DNA of 64,000 bases from Fasciolopsis buskii (GCA_008360955.1 LUCM01006469.1:109286-173285); one strand, 5' to 3'; numbered from the stretch's first letter, positions 24,136 through 37,279 are shown. The notes: generated from the letters alone by a model not told the origin. Numbers and translations are program-made.

Positions 24136-24317
24136 TTGGCCGGTGGTGGCCAATCGGATAAGGTCGTGGCGTTCAGACGTGAAGTTCGCGGGTTCGAATC
24201 CCCCCATGGTCCGTCAAATTTCCCACTTGGCAGCCCTCGACTGGTCGTGGCCCCTTTCCTGAAAATTGATGTACAATGTCATCTGATGAATAAAGTAAGT
24301 ATACGATAAAAGATTAA
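24136..24317 (+). mobile_element. tRNA-derived SINE, copy 3
   Basis: The only clear complete plus-strand copy. GGTGGCCAATCGGATAAGG (A box) and CGGGTTCGAATCCCC (B box) have ideal tRNA spacing. The body CCCACTTGGCAGCCCTC, TGGTCGTGGCC, CCTGAAAATTGATG and the tail ending GATAAAAGATTAAA follow. The head looks most like tRNA-Arg (inference from the A-box region). No clear target-site duplication. Confidence 0.85.
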
Positions 24318-25580
24318 ACGACCTGATGAAGAAACGAATGAGTTTGAAATAGACAAATGAAGAAATGCAGCCAGCTCGTTTAGTCACAAATGAACCAAAG
24401 AACGCACTAAATTCCCAGCATTTATCAAAATACACGAAATAAAAAGTGCCATTTCAATGGAAATCAATATCAGTAACTGAAAAGTAGTAAGACTGCTAAT
24501 TTGGATCTAATCCTGTCCGCTTTTGCAGGACATCGGTGAGGTCAGACATGAAATTTGAGAGACGCTTTCGGGACTTCTTCAAGATTTTCACAATTATTTG
24601 AAATTTGTTTGCATCCCCGGTACTGCGCATGCTGCTGACATTGTTACATAAAAAACAAATAATTAACTAAACGTTTCCGAGCCATCCCAAAAGATCAGAC
24701 TGGAAAACAACGCAGTGTGACGAACAAACTCGTCTTCAGCTCTGCGTAATCATACCAATACATAACATTGAATATGACTGACAATAAATTAGAGGTAGGG
24801 CTGGTACAGTGGAGTTCACATAATTAAAACGTTTTCTGTTACGTGTGTGTGTGTTTTGGGAAATGCAATTAGGATTTTGGACGAGGCGGTTCACAAAAGT
24901 GACCCTGATCTGTAGATGTTTCGAAAAATTTTCCCGGGGGATGGCGAATGAGCCCCTGAGAGTGGATATTCAAGTGTCTAGCTGTCCCATTCTATGAAGT
25001 TTGTGCATTGTTTGAAAATGCATATCCCCTAGACTTCAAAATAATTTCCCTCCGTTGGAAATATCGTAACACATGAACACGATGGAGGAAAATTTGCAAA
25101 GCGACTAAATGATTCCGGTATCTACCAGAAAATCAGGCTACAACACACGGTCTTCTACGCCGTGTATTTTAGTCTCCTCGGATGACAGCAAAATGGTTGG
25201 AAACCGAATAGCAAATGCATTTTAGACAAGTAGGACACAAGTATTTTCGAATCACTCGTGTCGGCCTTAACATGATGGAAACATGTCGAGATAATCAGGT
25301 CTCAGAACTGATGTTACCGTGCATGGTCACCAAATATGCTGACTTTTTTCATTTTTGGATAGCTATAGATAAACCAATATATTTGTTCATTTTTCTAAAC
25401 CACGTAGTTGAGCTAGCTAGCCAATCCATCGTACATAATCTAAACATAGATTCCCTGTACAATTTATCAACAAGAATGAATAATTTTTTCAAATTTTCTT
25501 AATTAAAATAATTGTAACAGCGATTAATTTCAAAAACACTGATCCCCTTCACCATCATCCACTACACATGGTTTGCCTAG
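24318..25580. other. No supported feature
   Basis: Contains a short TG run near 24845 and a 95-codon frame at 25215-25502 without a domain. Nothing further is supported. Confidence 0.4.
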
Positions 25581-25860
25581 AACGCTGTTCCATTTCGAGT
25601 GGAACACAGTTAACGAACCTACATATGTGTTGCCCAAATCTTTACGAGGGTCGCACGTCTTCAAAATCACAACGAAAGACGAAAACAGGGAAGGTTCACC
25701 ATGCACGCTAGCTGGTCCATTCCCCCAGTCACCTTATTGGTCATCCATGGGGTCCATGATTCCCATTATGGGTTCACACTACCCGGATCCGCTAACCGAA
25801 ATGCAACGTTTGTTTAACGGACTCTACTCCGAGCTTTTGAGTAAACGATCTAATCGATGA
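25581..25860 (+). CDS. Candidate terminal exon, unknown protein
   Basis: After GGTTTGCCTAG a frame of 92 codons runs to TGA, ending PLTEMQRLFNGLYSELLSKR and three more residues. The composition looks protein-like, with a Pro/Ser/Gly/Met-rich centre (SPYWSSMGSMIPIMGSHY) before a helical end. AATAAA follows at about 26356. The stop overlaps ATGA, from which a second frame of 48 codons starts (MSACSFDVPLDEAIHSGC), and the original frame also reopens for 72 codons. Hence this could instead be a decayed copy of a longer gene. No family is recognised. Confidence 0.25.
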
Positions 25861-28800
25861 GTGCCTGCTCATTTGATGTACCCTTGGACGAGGCTATACA
25901 TTCTGGGTGCCAAGCTTTATCGTTCACCACAGACGCCGATCAGCAAAAAGCCCTATGCCTTTTGCGTCACCTGTGGCTGGTCCAAGGTTTATTTAACCCC
26001 TTGGACTGATTACCAAAAGCCAATAGAACTGTTGGAGGGTGCCAGGCATTCGCCTTCCTCACTATGGGCCTCGCTGTAAAGATTTATTCGCCTTGATCTT
26101 GGTGTAAAATGGATACTTGTTCCGGGTACAGACGAACCGTCGGGATTTTAGTGTCCGATTAATAATTGAGATTTAGTGTTTACAGGAAGACAGTAGGTTT
26201 GTTTGTCATTCCAATAGGAGTTTGCTTTTCTTGTGAGTTTTGCTCGAGGTGTCAGTGCTTCTGATGCTGTAAGAACAACTCTGACCATGCCTGAAATGTT
26301 GGTGCCTGTGAGCAGGAATCCTAATTCCAGGGAGGCTACAGACTACAGAGAATGGAATAAAATATGGTGCACGAATGAAAATAGCTTAAATCAATGTGCC
26401 ATCACAAAAGAACAGTGCCTCGCTAATTTGGGGAATCTTAACTGAACAACGAAAACACTGCAAAGTAGTTGTCCCTCCTTGCAAATACGGAAAAAATCAA
26501 CAAGACATGAAGTTTGGATCAAACTGAAGCGTACCCGCCCCAAAATACGTCGTCACATCTATTATTTTCCTAAAGTGAAGCATTCATTGTTCAAGTTCAC
26601 CGGTAATGTAACGATTGGACAGTTCAGAATCTGATCGATCGGACAACGCATTCTTTTGTCCAGAGTTATTGGAGAACCATTCAATTCCATCGATCCGGAG
26701 TGATTTTGATTTCAATGTCCAGTTGATCCAACTTTGCGAAATTATCGACCTCGGGGCTAAACCAAGCATTTGCACCGTATGCGCTCTACTCATTTGAGCC
26801 GTTACTTTAAGCCGAAGAGATTGGTCATTTCGCCTTTGGACCAGTAGTTGTCTGGCCAAATTTTGTTCCAGTAAGATAGGTCAGATTGTCAGAAAGCAAA
26901 GAACGATTTCATATGAAAGTGATTCTACTAAACTCACATGGCAGTGTGTAGAGAGGTAGACATAAAACCACTGCACATTGTTCCGGTTGTGTAGATTTGG
27001 ACTCGAAAACCACCAAAGCAAAGTGAACGAAGTTTTTGCATTCGACTTGTGGTTATTATTTGGTGAACAAAGACAGAGTGTTCTTCCTCTTTTGCTTTGT
27101 TCTTTTGTGAATTTTTGCATGGAGGGTAAATTATCAGTCATTTTTTCTATTCCTTCCAAAGGCAAAAATGTTCTCGTACACTTGGTTGTAATTGTAAGAA
27201 GCTCAGTACCCAGGGAATGGATGAGAATCTGATTCATTTTTTGAAGTCACAAAATTCATATAGTTGTCTCTTTCATGATTTTGTTAAGGCTGACCACCCC
27301 TATCTCATCAATCGTAATTCAATAACACGAATGTCCTTTGTCATGTGCTTAAGTTTGACCGAACCGCAGGTAGTTACTAGCAGAGTTCAGGTGAACTGGT
27401 TTCAACTACTCCTATGATGCAGCTATTTTTAATGCAAACATGAATGAGTTTGTGCAAGAAATAGAGTTAGGCTCCCGTGAATGGATTCAACATTCGGTGT
27501 ATCGTGACTGACGAGTCATTAGTATTCGTGCAGGAGTGAATTAGTCCAATTGCAAGCATTTTGCAACTTTGTCTTCGGCGACTGCGTGCGCTCCGTTCTC
27601 ACCATCGATCACCGTTTCGTTCTATCAGTTTTGAAATAACGCAAGTAAACAGGTAAGAAATGAACAAATGTTCACATCGTGGGATCGAATTCACCGCAGA
27701 AGCACTAGCTTACTAACCGGAACTGGGCTTTCTTTAACTGGTACCATCTGTACTGCTTTCCACTCGCTTTTTGGCATATGGACAAACCAGGACTGGAACA
27801 GTTTCCACTAGACCATCGGCTGACAGTAATAGTTTGTTGATCTACACATGAAGCCATCAACGACAAAATTCAGTTTACTGTCCTCCGTGTCAAATTGTCC
27901 GATTTCATTTGCAAAAAGCACGAGAAAAGTTGTCATCGAAGGACCTGCGTGACTGACATAAAATAGAACGAACCGGATAAACCCGCATGGGCCACAGTCC
28001 AGCAAGCGTAACAAATAACGTGAACGATCACGAAATCGATATGGCGGATACATGTTACGAACTCGCGTTTGCCCGGCGGATTTCATGGGGCTGTACTGCA
28101 TCAATTCAATTTATCGCCGCATCCCAAGTAATTGTCAAATATGCAGATAAAATCTCAACTGGGTTTCGAATGTGACCTTCAAATTCGTATTTTTACGGTC
28201 ACCTGTCGTACAAAAATTCTGCACGTGTATATGTTTTCGCCCAATCGACCCGCAGTCAGTGTTAGGTTAGTTTCGCTGGCTAAACAAGTCTGGCTATCGT
28301 CACACAAGTTGTCCTTCAACTGTCGCAGCTGTACTGATGTTCCGTGGTCAGAAGAATCAAATGATATCCCGCATTCTGTGCTAAGTCATTTCTTTGCAAT
28401 ATTTAGTTTGACGGGTAATAAATTATGTCCGAACGTTTTATCTGTAAGATATTGCGTCTCACGAATTGCGCAAATGACTTCTATTGGATGATGCACGTTC
28501 AGGTATCTGTAGATCAAAATTATTAGCAACCGATTATTTTTCCTGCTTTGTTTTGCATTGTCACTTGGTAACCACTAAACAACGATTATTGAAGATGAGC
28601 GTCAACTAGTGATAACACTTTATAATTCATGTATACTGTGGCCGAAAAGTGGGCAAATTATGCATTTTACCAACAATGCTGTATTACTAACATCGAAAAT
28701 TCATCAATTGGTGCATTGACTTTTCGATACACTCCGAACCTCGTTCGGTAAAGGTTTGTTAGCCATGCCAAGTGATCTCTGAAGTTGAAGCTCCATCGAT

Positions 28801-30459
28801 CACTTCCACTCAGATGGTTGTTTACATTCAATTGCAATCCACATCGCCAAGCAAAAGACAAGCTGGTTGATGAAGGAGACTTGGGTAAAAGCTTCATACG
28901 TAAAGCACAGTCTTATGATTGGCGATAAAGTAAACACTCATCAGCAAAGCAAATCGAACACCTAAGCCAGCTATCTGCAAAATGCATTTATTGGGTGGAA
29001 TCTTTTGCATATCGGCCACAGTCAAAATATGTCTAATACATTGCGCAATAATTTCTTTTTTTAAATCAAGACAAGATGGTTAATTAGCATTTCCTGTGGT
29101 TATTATCTAAAAGCAATAATTTTAACACGTTCTTATCACTAAGTGCAACAGAGCATAATTCTCATGTTGATTTCCTGTTTTTTAGTCTACCAAATTTATA
29201 TTTGTTGAAGTTTTCATCTTAATCTATCAAAAAATTGTTTTACTTCCTACTCCAAGGTGTAGTACCACGACCTCGGTTTTAAATCCTAATTCACACGGAA
29301 ATCGATAGAGAATTGATCGTGGATAGGTTGGTCAGAATCTGTAAAAATTTCCCCCGATAGGCTCAATTACCTGTTCTAATCGCTTGTATAAAATGTCTCC
29401 CATCGGATAACCGGTCCAAAAATGCGTATTTGATAAATCCTACAACAAAATTAAAACTACTCGATTCGCATTAATTGATGTGAATGTTCTGAGTTAGCCA
29501 GCAATTACTAATATGATTCAGTACTGTTGAATGAGACGAAATTGTTCGCGTCCGGGTAGCAGCGGGAATTCCGTTGTGAGAAGGAGAGGAAAACATAACG
29601 GGAGCAATATACAGGCCGGACAACATTTGAGCAATTGGATTCATCAGTTACACGCAACCTAGCCCGACCAAGAAATTATGCGAATGTGACTGTTCATGAC
29701 AGTTTCCAGGACTACAAAATCGCAACGGCCTTTCTTCTACCACGGTCTGTATGCATGCAATATAACTGCGTTGTTTTCGTTGTTGAAGCCCTTATTTCAC
29801 GTCTTTTATTTTCGTTGGTTTTTCTGAGTGCCTTTGAAGATGCTTGGCTTCTGATGACTAACTTACATTTCTCGCTCATCAAAGTGAGCCGTGCATGACA
29901 CACTTTGATAGCAACTTCAAGGGACGATTTGCCAGGAAAATAAGAGAAATGGTTTCGTTAATTGAACTCCGTGTTCATTCAGTGAACAAGACTGATTGTT
30001 TGCGCAGGTTAAACGGCATGACTGGTTAGTGATCACAGCTGCTGAACCCAGTTTCTACTACTTGAGAACCGTTCGTGTACGTCTAAGAAGATCACGGTCA
30101 TTGATTTGTCCTTCTCGCGTTTTTCAGGCACCAATGATAATTACCGATATTTTGGCCACGGAAATATCATTATTCTTTCCAGTGTTGACGCAGTCCGTAG
30201 TATAAAAAGCTGCATTTACCCGTGGTCAAATTGAAATTACCTGAAATGTCAGAACCAGAAATTTTGAGGATGTATTTAGGCACAAAATAAAGGTGGAAAG
30301 ACCGGGAGTCCAACTAATCCATTGGCAGGTTTGGGCATTGAGACAAACGGAACGATTAAAAGTTTCATTCGATTTCATTCCGCTTGGGTTAAATTATTAG
30401 AGAATATGATGCCACTTGAATCCATGCTGTCGACACGAGGGAGTCGAGGCAGATTAATT
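25861..30459. other. Unexplained region
   Basis: Several frames of 60-119 codons (for example 28132-28491 plus, 28667-28897 minus, 26881-27237 minus) lack domains. A good donor CAG|GTAAGA at 27651 follows a basic open frame but has no good acceptor. No repeats of the families seen elsewhere were found here. Confidence 0.4.
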
Positions 30460-30637
30460 GATCTTTTATCTTTTAATTTCTTTATTTTTGGAATTACAAT
30501 GTATAACATTTCCCAGGAAGGCGGTCATGGGCAGCAGAGGGCTGCCAAGTGGGGAAGCTGACCGACGATGGGAGGATTCGAACCCGCGAACTTCACGTCC
30601 GAAAGCAACGATCTTATCCGGTTGGCCACTGCCGGTC
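30460..30637 (-). mobile_element. tRNA-derived SINE, copy 4
   Basis: A well-kept copy on the minus strand: head GACCGGCAGTGGCCAACCGG then ATAAGATCGT, B box GCGGGTTCGAATCCTCCC, body CCCCACTTGGCAGCCCTCTG, and tail with TGTAATTCC and an A-rich end. Little decay suggests a relatively recent insertion. Confidence 0.85.
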
Positions 30638-32329
30638 ATTCTAGCAGCCATTATAGCACCACCTGTTGGTTCCAAGCTCACTGACTGCTATATATAATCA
30701 TGGTCATCTGACAGCGTGATCTACCGAATCCCTAGGTATTCATTCGGCGGAAGGTCTAAGTCGAATATTTCTTCACTATAGATGGTTCTGCATACTGGTG
30801 ATCTTCGTTTAAGTGGGACTAACTAATTTGTTCTCACTGTCGTCTTACGTTTACTCTAAAATTCCTGTATGAGTTTTGAGAAACTATACCCACAAGAGCC
30901 GTTCACTGTGAAAATTAATCGGTGGTCGCGCAAAACCGATGAAGGATGGACGTTGTACATTTCGACGATGAAGTTCAATAAATTGTCGTAAGCCAACCGG
31001 GTTGGTTCGTTTCCGGTTTACCTTCCAGATCGAAAGCTGAATGAGAATATGCTCTGCTATTGATGAGCCTATGATGAAACAACTATGCATTGCTCCCAAG
31101 TTGACTACGGGTACGCTAAGAAGAAATACTAAATTAGAACCCGCCACTACTCTACCTGGTTCGCCTAGTGCTAATTCGGAATTCTACCCGGCATTTGTCA
31201 TCTAATATTTGATCGAATGCGTTCTGTCTGATGCAGAATTTGTTTAAGCTTGGTTCGGTACTCAGCAAGCAAACTCGTGAAATGCACTGTAATTTTTCGC
31301 TTCTCGCCAAACCGGTATTTGTGTCTACGCCGAACGCTGTTTCTTCAATCATAGAACTACGCTGTTGCTTATGTGATTTATTTTTTGAAGCTGACCTGGC
31401 AACAAGCGCCGTATCATTTTTACTCGTTCCTCCATTCAAGCTGTATCTCTGTCACCAACACGTAAATGACGCTATCTATAGCGTACCCGGCTGATCGAAT
31501 TTTCAGTGAATGTTGCATCCGCACTGGAAGGAGTGTTACACACCGATGCACACAGTTGGGTCAATTACATCAAGTTTCTCGTTATCAGATTAGAAGATAG
31601 TCTTAGCACCCACAACTCTATCTCAGTCGTCAGACAGCTTTTGTTAAACCTCTCAGTTTGTCCGTACTTTGTCGGTCCGCGGTAAGAAACCTGTCCCCTA
31701 GGGTCACGGAGTAATCCAGTACAGTTTGAACATGATTTTTTCTCCAATAAATTTCGTGCAATGTCAAAAGAAAGGCTTGATGAACCGCCAAACTGAGCTG
31801 ACATGATTGTGTAACAAATTTAAAACTGATTTAATATTAGTTATTCTGGAATAGGCGAAATTCTTCGCAGAACTCCAAGAACACGGGCTCATTTGCGCTC
31901 CAAAACGTGGCTCCCCTAGGCGTGGCACACAGATACATAGAAGAATTCATTTTCACGCCTCGTTTTGAACTGAGTGCTTATGAAATACTGCATATTTTTT
32001 CTGCTATTTTATTATTCTCTATCATCTGTTTAGTGCTATCTTGGAAACATTTTGTAGACCTTTAGTAAGCCTTTCCAAATGCTGAATATAACACTTTTGT
32101 CAATTTGGTGAGCATTTGTCCTGATTGAGAGCTTATAAAATAATTCGTCGTCCTAAGCAAACGGCGTTAGCGACGTGCAGAATGCACTTCGACAAAACGT
32201 ATAACTTCAAACGCATTCAGTATGCTATAAAACCCCAATAGTAAGGGGAAATTATTCGATTGCATTTATGTCCTCATGATCGCTCGGTGTTCAAGATTTA
32301 CAGTGTTATTAATTTTCGGTCGTTTCAAT
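30638..32329. other. No supported feature
   Basis: Two minus-strand frames of 87-95 codons (30884-31147, 31152-31439) and one of 79 (31565-31804) have no domain or clear splice signals. Confidence 0.4.
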
Positions 32330-32495
32330 TTTTTAATTCCATTTTTATTTATTATACGATCAATGTACAGTGGTTCAGGAAGAGAGCTTACCATTAAAAG
32401 TCTGTCAACGTGGAATGTGCCCGACAATGGGAGGAGTCGAACAGGCGACCTTTTGGTCCAAACGCCTCGACGTTATCCCCTTGACCACTGACGAC
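32330..32495 (-). mobile_element. tRNA-derived SINE, copy 5, diverged
   Basis: The minus-strand head GGTCGTCAGTGGTCAAGGGG, ATAACGTCG and B-box-like CTGTTCGACTCCTCCC match the family. The body is strongly diverged and only partly alignable. Confidence 0.55.
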
Positions 32496-33147
32496 CTCTC
32501 CGAGAGAAACCAATTAAGGATCGTTGCAGGCTTCAATCCGGAGGAGTGCAAGAACGAGTGCCTACCTGGAGTCACGGATTTTCTGTTTATCCCGGTCTCC
32601 CGGTCAGCATCCTATAACTGAAATCATTGACTACTAGAAGGGCTCAGTAAATTGTTCTTCTGTGCAAGCGGTGTGCGTTTCAGTGACCTAATATGCCTCC
32701 AGCCGGACAGAGTAGACGTGGAATTGACAACCGGTTCAATGCTAGTAGACAGGAAACAATTCGCTTGACGTCTCAGTCCAAAGTGTTTGTCTGTACAAAA
32801 GTTCCGGTGGTAGATATATTGTGTAACCGAATCCCATGTAAAATTAACACCAAAGCTGTAAAATTTTCGGTCAAACCGTAAGAAAAAAAGAAATTCGCAA
32901 TAGAAATATGGTCGATTATTGGAATTCCACTGTTGAACTTCCTACTTTTCGATCAATAATCACCAATTCTTAGTGAAAAGAGTAATTATCTGCGGATGAT
33001 ATTAACTATGTGAACCAAGCAATCGTTTTATCCAGCAAATGAGAATAATCAATATAGCTAAGTTTCGAAATGCCCAGCTCTGTTTCATCTCCCTATCGAT
33101 TTTTAAAAAATCTGATCCATAACCCATTCTCTTAATGCCTTACATTA
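32496..33147. other. No supported feature
   Basis: Short frames only. The region directly precedes the 5'-truncated LINE. Confidence 0.4.
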
Positions 33148-34797
33148 TTGCTTTTTAGCACGACAGTTACAAGTTTTCCTACAGCAGAAGTGCTCGACCT
33201 TGTTCGCACCACTAAAATTATCACAGCCGTTTGTCCTGATAGTCTGTCTTCAGCTCTTTTAAGGCATGGTGTTGTGGCTCTGACCGATACATTTACTTCT
33301 CTAATTAACTCGTCATTAATCTCATCTCCCATCCCTGATTGTTGGAAACCTTTCACTATTATTCCCATTCCAACATCTAACAGTTTTACTGCTTCAGCAA
33401 AACGTTTTCGCCACAACGCCTCAACATCTTCCGGTCTTAAACTGACGAAGCGTGCTACACTTAAAGCTTCTATGTACCCTCCTGATGACCATTTTCAGGT
33501 TGCCTATAGACCTAACAGGTCCACTTTGGACGCTTACGTCTCCCTCATTCACCACATTTGTAAGTCCTTAAACGCATCAATGAAATCTGTGCGCTGCACC
33601 TTCCTAGGCCATTCATCGGCATTTGACTCCGTCCCACGGTCTCTTCTACTCCACAAACTGAAAACATTTGGGTGTCCCAGTTTTTCATTAGCATGGCTGT
33701 CTGATTACTTTACTTGCCGAACCCAGTGCACCTGAATGGGCGGCAAAACTTCAACACCTTTGATTAGCAACTCAGGAGTGCTACAGGGTGCTATTCTTTC
33801 ACAGTTTCTCTTCTCTGCCCACATCAGCGACTCATCAGCTAGTTCACCTTCTCATCTGTTTAGGTATGCCGATGATGTTACCCTCTCTCAAGCTGTTTCG
33901 AACAACGATGATATCCAAAGGTTTTCCAACAACCTATCTTCCGTTTACGATATCTCTACAAGAGCTGGTTTAAATCTCAACACATCTAATTGATCGAACG
34001 TCTGTTCTCTCTCTCGATCAGCCTACCCATCCAAAACATCCTTCACCAACTCAAAAACTCTTACCACGTTTGATTCTCTGAAATATCTAGCAGTTACTAT
34101 TGATAAAGATCTGAAGTGGACTTCTCACATTTCCACCTGTGTAACGAATCTCCGACTAGTTATCAATTCAAATCAGGAAGCTTTGACGCTGCAAGATGAA
34201 ACAAAGCACCATCTCCCGATTTGTACACCAATGTGTTTTTCCAATCCTTCTTTACTGTTCTCCAGTTGTGTTTCCAAGTTTACCAATGAAATACTTTAAA
34301 GTTCTTCTCCGGGTGCTATCAGTTATTAGCCGTGTATCATTCATACCACTAAGTGAGTTGTCCTTCAATCTGTGATCAGCACTTATCAACATGTGAGAAA
34401 TTTGATCACAAAATTCTTTCAGATTTCACGCATCCTCTGCACAACGATCTTTCAAAGTGTCGCTGTCACATTTCAACGCGATCCACTTTTCGTTCCATAC
34501 CATCTAGAATCAATATCTCTAGGACTTCCACTGTTCCATATTTGACACGAATTTTGGCAAAGCGTGACCGGGTTTCAGCCGAATTTCTGAGCAACCTATC
34601 ATAACGTGTTATGATTATTCCTCGATGAGTTTATTAATGTTTTTTACGAGGCGATGAGTGTTTGTTTCTTTTATTTATTTATCCTCCCCTAACTTATTTT
34701 TACGTTCACATTTTCGGACTGAAATGCGACATTGTATTTTGTACGCAAAGTTTATACAATACAATGCAATACAACACAATACAATACAATGCAATGA
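33148..34797 (+). mobile_element. CR1-like non-LTR retrotransposon, 5'-truncated
   Basis: Carries most of the reverse transcriptase and the C-terminal tail. It lacks the endonuclease, as expected from 5' truncation. RT starts at about 33190 (SLSSALLRHGVVALTDTF). FLGHSSAFDSV at 33601-33633 is RT motif A with the first catalytic Asp changed to Gly. GVLQGAILSQFLF follows the TGA at 33733, and YADD at 33865-33876 is intact. Stops at 33733 and 33991 and a frameshift near 34230 break the frame. The C-terminal part (PLHNDLSKCRCHISTRSTFR) is readable at 34353-34604. The element ends in a short pentanucleotide tail, as many CR1/L2-type LINEs do. Confidence 0.85.
34754..34796 (+). repeat. Pentanucleotide (ACAAT)n tail of the LINE
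   Basis: Eight imperfect ACAAT-type units stand where the 3' end of the CR1-like element is expected. Short tandem repeats, not poly(A), are the known 3' ends of CR1 and related clades. Confidence 0.75.
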
Positions 34798-34974
34798 GAT
34801 CCCGGTTCACATCCAACGAAATTGTCAAAACAAGTATGAATTAAGAAGCCGTTTAATCACCGCTGTTGCCGTCCCGTTATGTGTAGTAACTTTCATGTGA
34901 AATGTTCTCGTTCATCTCGCAAAATACTGACACTGGTTCGAGACTTTGTGCACAGAGCAGAATTGTCCTGGTTT

Positions 34975-35136
34975 GCGGTGCTCAAGAGGCGTCTGGGCGT
35001 GAAGGTCGTCAGTTCGCTTCTTCCCACCGTCAATCATCTTCCCCACCTGGGAGCTCACTGTTGGCCGCTGCCCTCTTCCTGAAAAATGAGGTATGCTGTT
35101 ATTTCATTAATAAAGCAAGGTAAAGGTAACACATAA
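34975..35136 (+). mobile_element. tRNA-derived SINE, copy 6, diverged head
   Basis: Plus-strand copy lying just after the LINE tail. The body and tail are clear (GGGAGCTCACTGTTGGCCGC, CCTGAAAAATGAGGTA, TGTTATTTCATTAATAAAGC). The tRNA-like head has decayed (GCGGTGCTCAAGAGGCG, AGTTCGCTTC). The clustering with the LINE at 33-34.8 kb may reflect shared insertion preference. Confidence 0.65.
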
Positions 35137-37270
35137 AAGATGGCTTTGATTAGGCCAATAACAGAATCGGCCTCTGCCGATTACAACTGATCATATGGAT
35201 GCAGTTTGCTTTGTGTTGTGGTAAAAACGTGGTTTCGTGCAACAAGCAATCGTGAGGGCAACATTATCCGCGTTGGTGGTCCAAAGGTAGATTTAAATGG
35301 CCGCGGTTTGCAGCTGTGTGGGTAGTGTAAGGCGGGTTTCGGTGTACCACTGGACGAAGTGGGACGAGATTAACTTGCCTAAGGGAAACTGTGTTCTGCT
35401 TGCATTTTTGTTTTCTCCCTCGGGGGCAAAATTATCCGGTGCAGCTTCTCGTGCACAGATTTGAGTGTTTGAATTGTCTGCATTCCAGGTGCATTACGCC
35501 TTACGGCACCCATGGTGATGGATTCCGCAGGAGCAATAGTTCATCGCTGAGTCAATATCTATACGCAAGTTACGGGTGTCAAACACGACTTGCCGAGCAC
35601 TTAATAAACCGCGGTCTGCTGGCAAAACAATAAAGACAGTACACACTTCGGATTCTCTGCTCAGCTGAGACGTCGTGGGATCGATTTTTAATAATATCTG
35701 CCACAAATGGACGAAACAGAAAATGTTGCCTCCCACAAATGTGCACCATATGTTGCAACGCATTCCACCCGAAAATTCGCAAAAAATGTAATGCAAAAAC
35801 CCACACGAAAGCCAGTCGGCAGCAGGCAATGATGGCTGAACCGAGAAGCATTTGGATAAACTGTTCATTCTCCCACTATCGTCTATTTCACTATGGCTAT
35901 AGGATAATCAGGACACATGTGGCTGGAAGTCTAACCGACAAGAAGGACGAGTAAAAAGTAGACTGATCTGTGTCTGTATCCTTTGCTTGTGTGTTTACAA
36001 ATTATGCAAGCTTACTTTTAAAATTCAAACATCGAAGGATTTCCATGTGCCCGTGGAAACTGTTTGATGTTTCCTTGACAGCTTTCACGTTTATCCGCTC
36101 TTACACGTCATTACATTTTGTACAGAGCGATCTAAAATTCCACTCTAGTCCACCTGTTAAAGTCCTTCTGGCCATATACTTTCCTATTCACACTGGAACA
36201 AACGCACTTAGTGGTAAAGTAAGCTGAATTTTTCCACATCTGTCCTTATCTGTCTTGTGCTTTCCTCTCCCCGCATTATTTTTCATTCTAAAGGCACGGC
36301 TCCATTGTAGATAGACGGGGCAAGATGAGTCTCAGTAAGGGGTCCCAAAATTGAGTGAATAACCGTACCCAAGCTCTAACAAGATGGCCGAATATAAGTG
36401 GTACCCGCAGCATCAGTCTTGTTTGGTTCTCCACTGGCCGAAAGTAGAAGCCTCGATCGAGAAACTGTTCACCACAAAAATACAACAATGTGAGCGTGAT
36501 ATCATACTATAGATACGGTATCGGGTAGATACAAACTAAGCCAAAGTTGGTGGAGATGCTTCAATGTCCAATCGTGCAAGCGTTACGTCACCGCAATCAA
36601 ACCGCTTCATGGATTCAAGGGAATGCAACAAATTACCCAGACATGGAATAACTAGATAGGTGCAGCCTATCAGATTCATGACCAAAGCTGTCGGGCCCAG
36701 GAAACCCACTAGCCTACAATTTGTGCTGCCCCAAACTTTGATTGGCTGAGCCAACGAAGTTTCGCAAATGCAAATGCATTGTTACAGGTGCAGCCTTTCT
36801 CGCTTGGGTGGGTGGGCAGAGAATTAAACGAGTTTTGGTGCCTGGCCAAACTTCGTTTGCGAAGATGACAGAAAATCATACAAACGAGTGTTCAAATCTT
36901 CTGCAACTCGGAGGACTCAACGTTGTGCAGTTCTCAGTGCTAGTTTGAATCCGGAAGAAAAGCTTCGGCCGTATTCGGTGAGCTACGTGAGTGAAAATGT
37001 TGTGAGCAGATTTTGATAGTAATTGTTTTGCTTACCTTGAGTGTTCAACCTGTTCCGATGATTTTGACGTACCCGTTTCGTGGATTTTATTGCGTGGCCC
37101 ATTCACGGCTTGCAGAGGAACAAGTTGCTAAGTATGCATATAATGAGGTTGCACCGTTTGACAATATCCTTCATCCACAAACTGCATGCCGATCTTGATG
37201 ACACAAATCAAGCCAGCTGTACGTCCGAGAGGTGAATACGCCGCAGTTCAACTCGAAACAACAGAACCGA
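35137..37270. other. Unexplained region
   Basis: Overlapping frames around 35494-35954 on both strands and 35970-36227 on plus are domain-less. The last ends near an AAA|GTAAGC donor and could be an exon, but the acceptor is unclear. Confidence 0.35.
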
Positions 37271-37279
37271 TTGGTTGGA

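Noticed and set aside
24335..24370. CTGATGA followed by an AAAC/GTTT hairpin and GAAA, hammerhead-like, next to SINE copy 3
   Set aside because: The closing G-C pair of stem II is missing, no cleavage triplet follows (TAGAC), and no second copy exists in the window.
27540..27652. Basic open frame ending at a CAG|GTAAGA donor
   Set aside because: No acceptor with a pyrimidine tract upstream; the peptide is highly Arg-rich, suggesting non-coding sequence.
33132..33416. 94-codon minus-strand frame
   Set aside because: It is the antisense shadow of the CR1-like reverse transcriptase.
35494..35954. Overlapping frames of 70-124 codons on both strands
   Set aside because: Mutual shadows on opposite strands with no domain; lengths within chance expectation.
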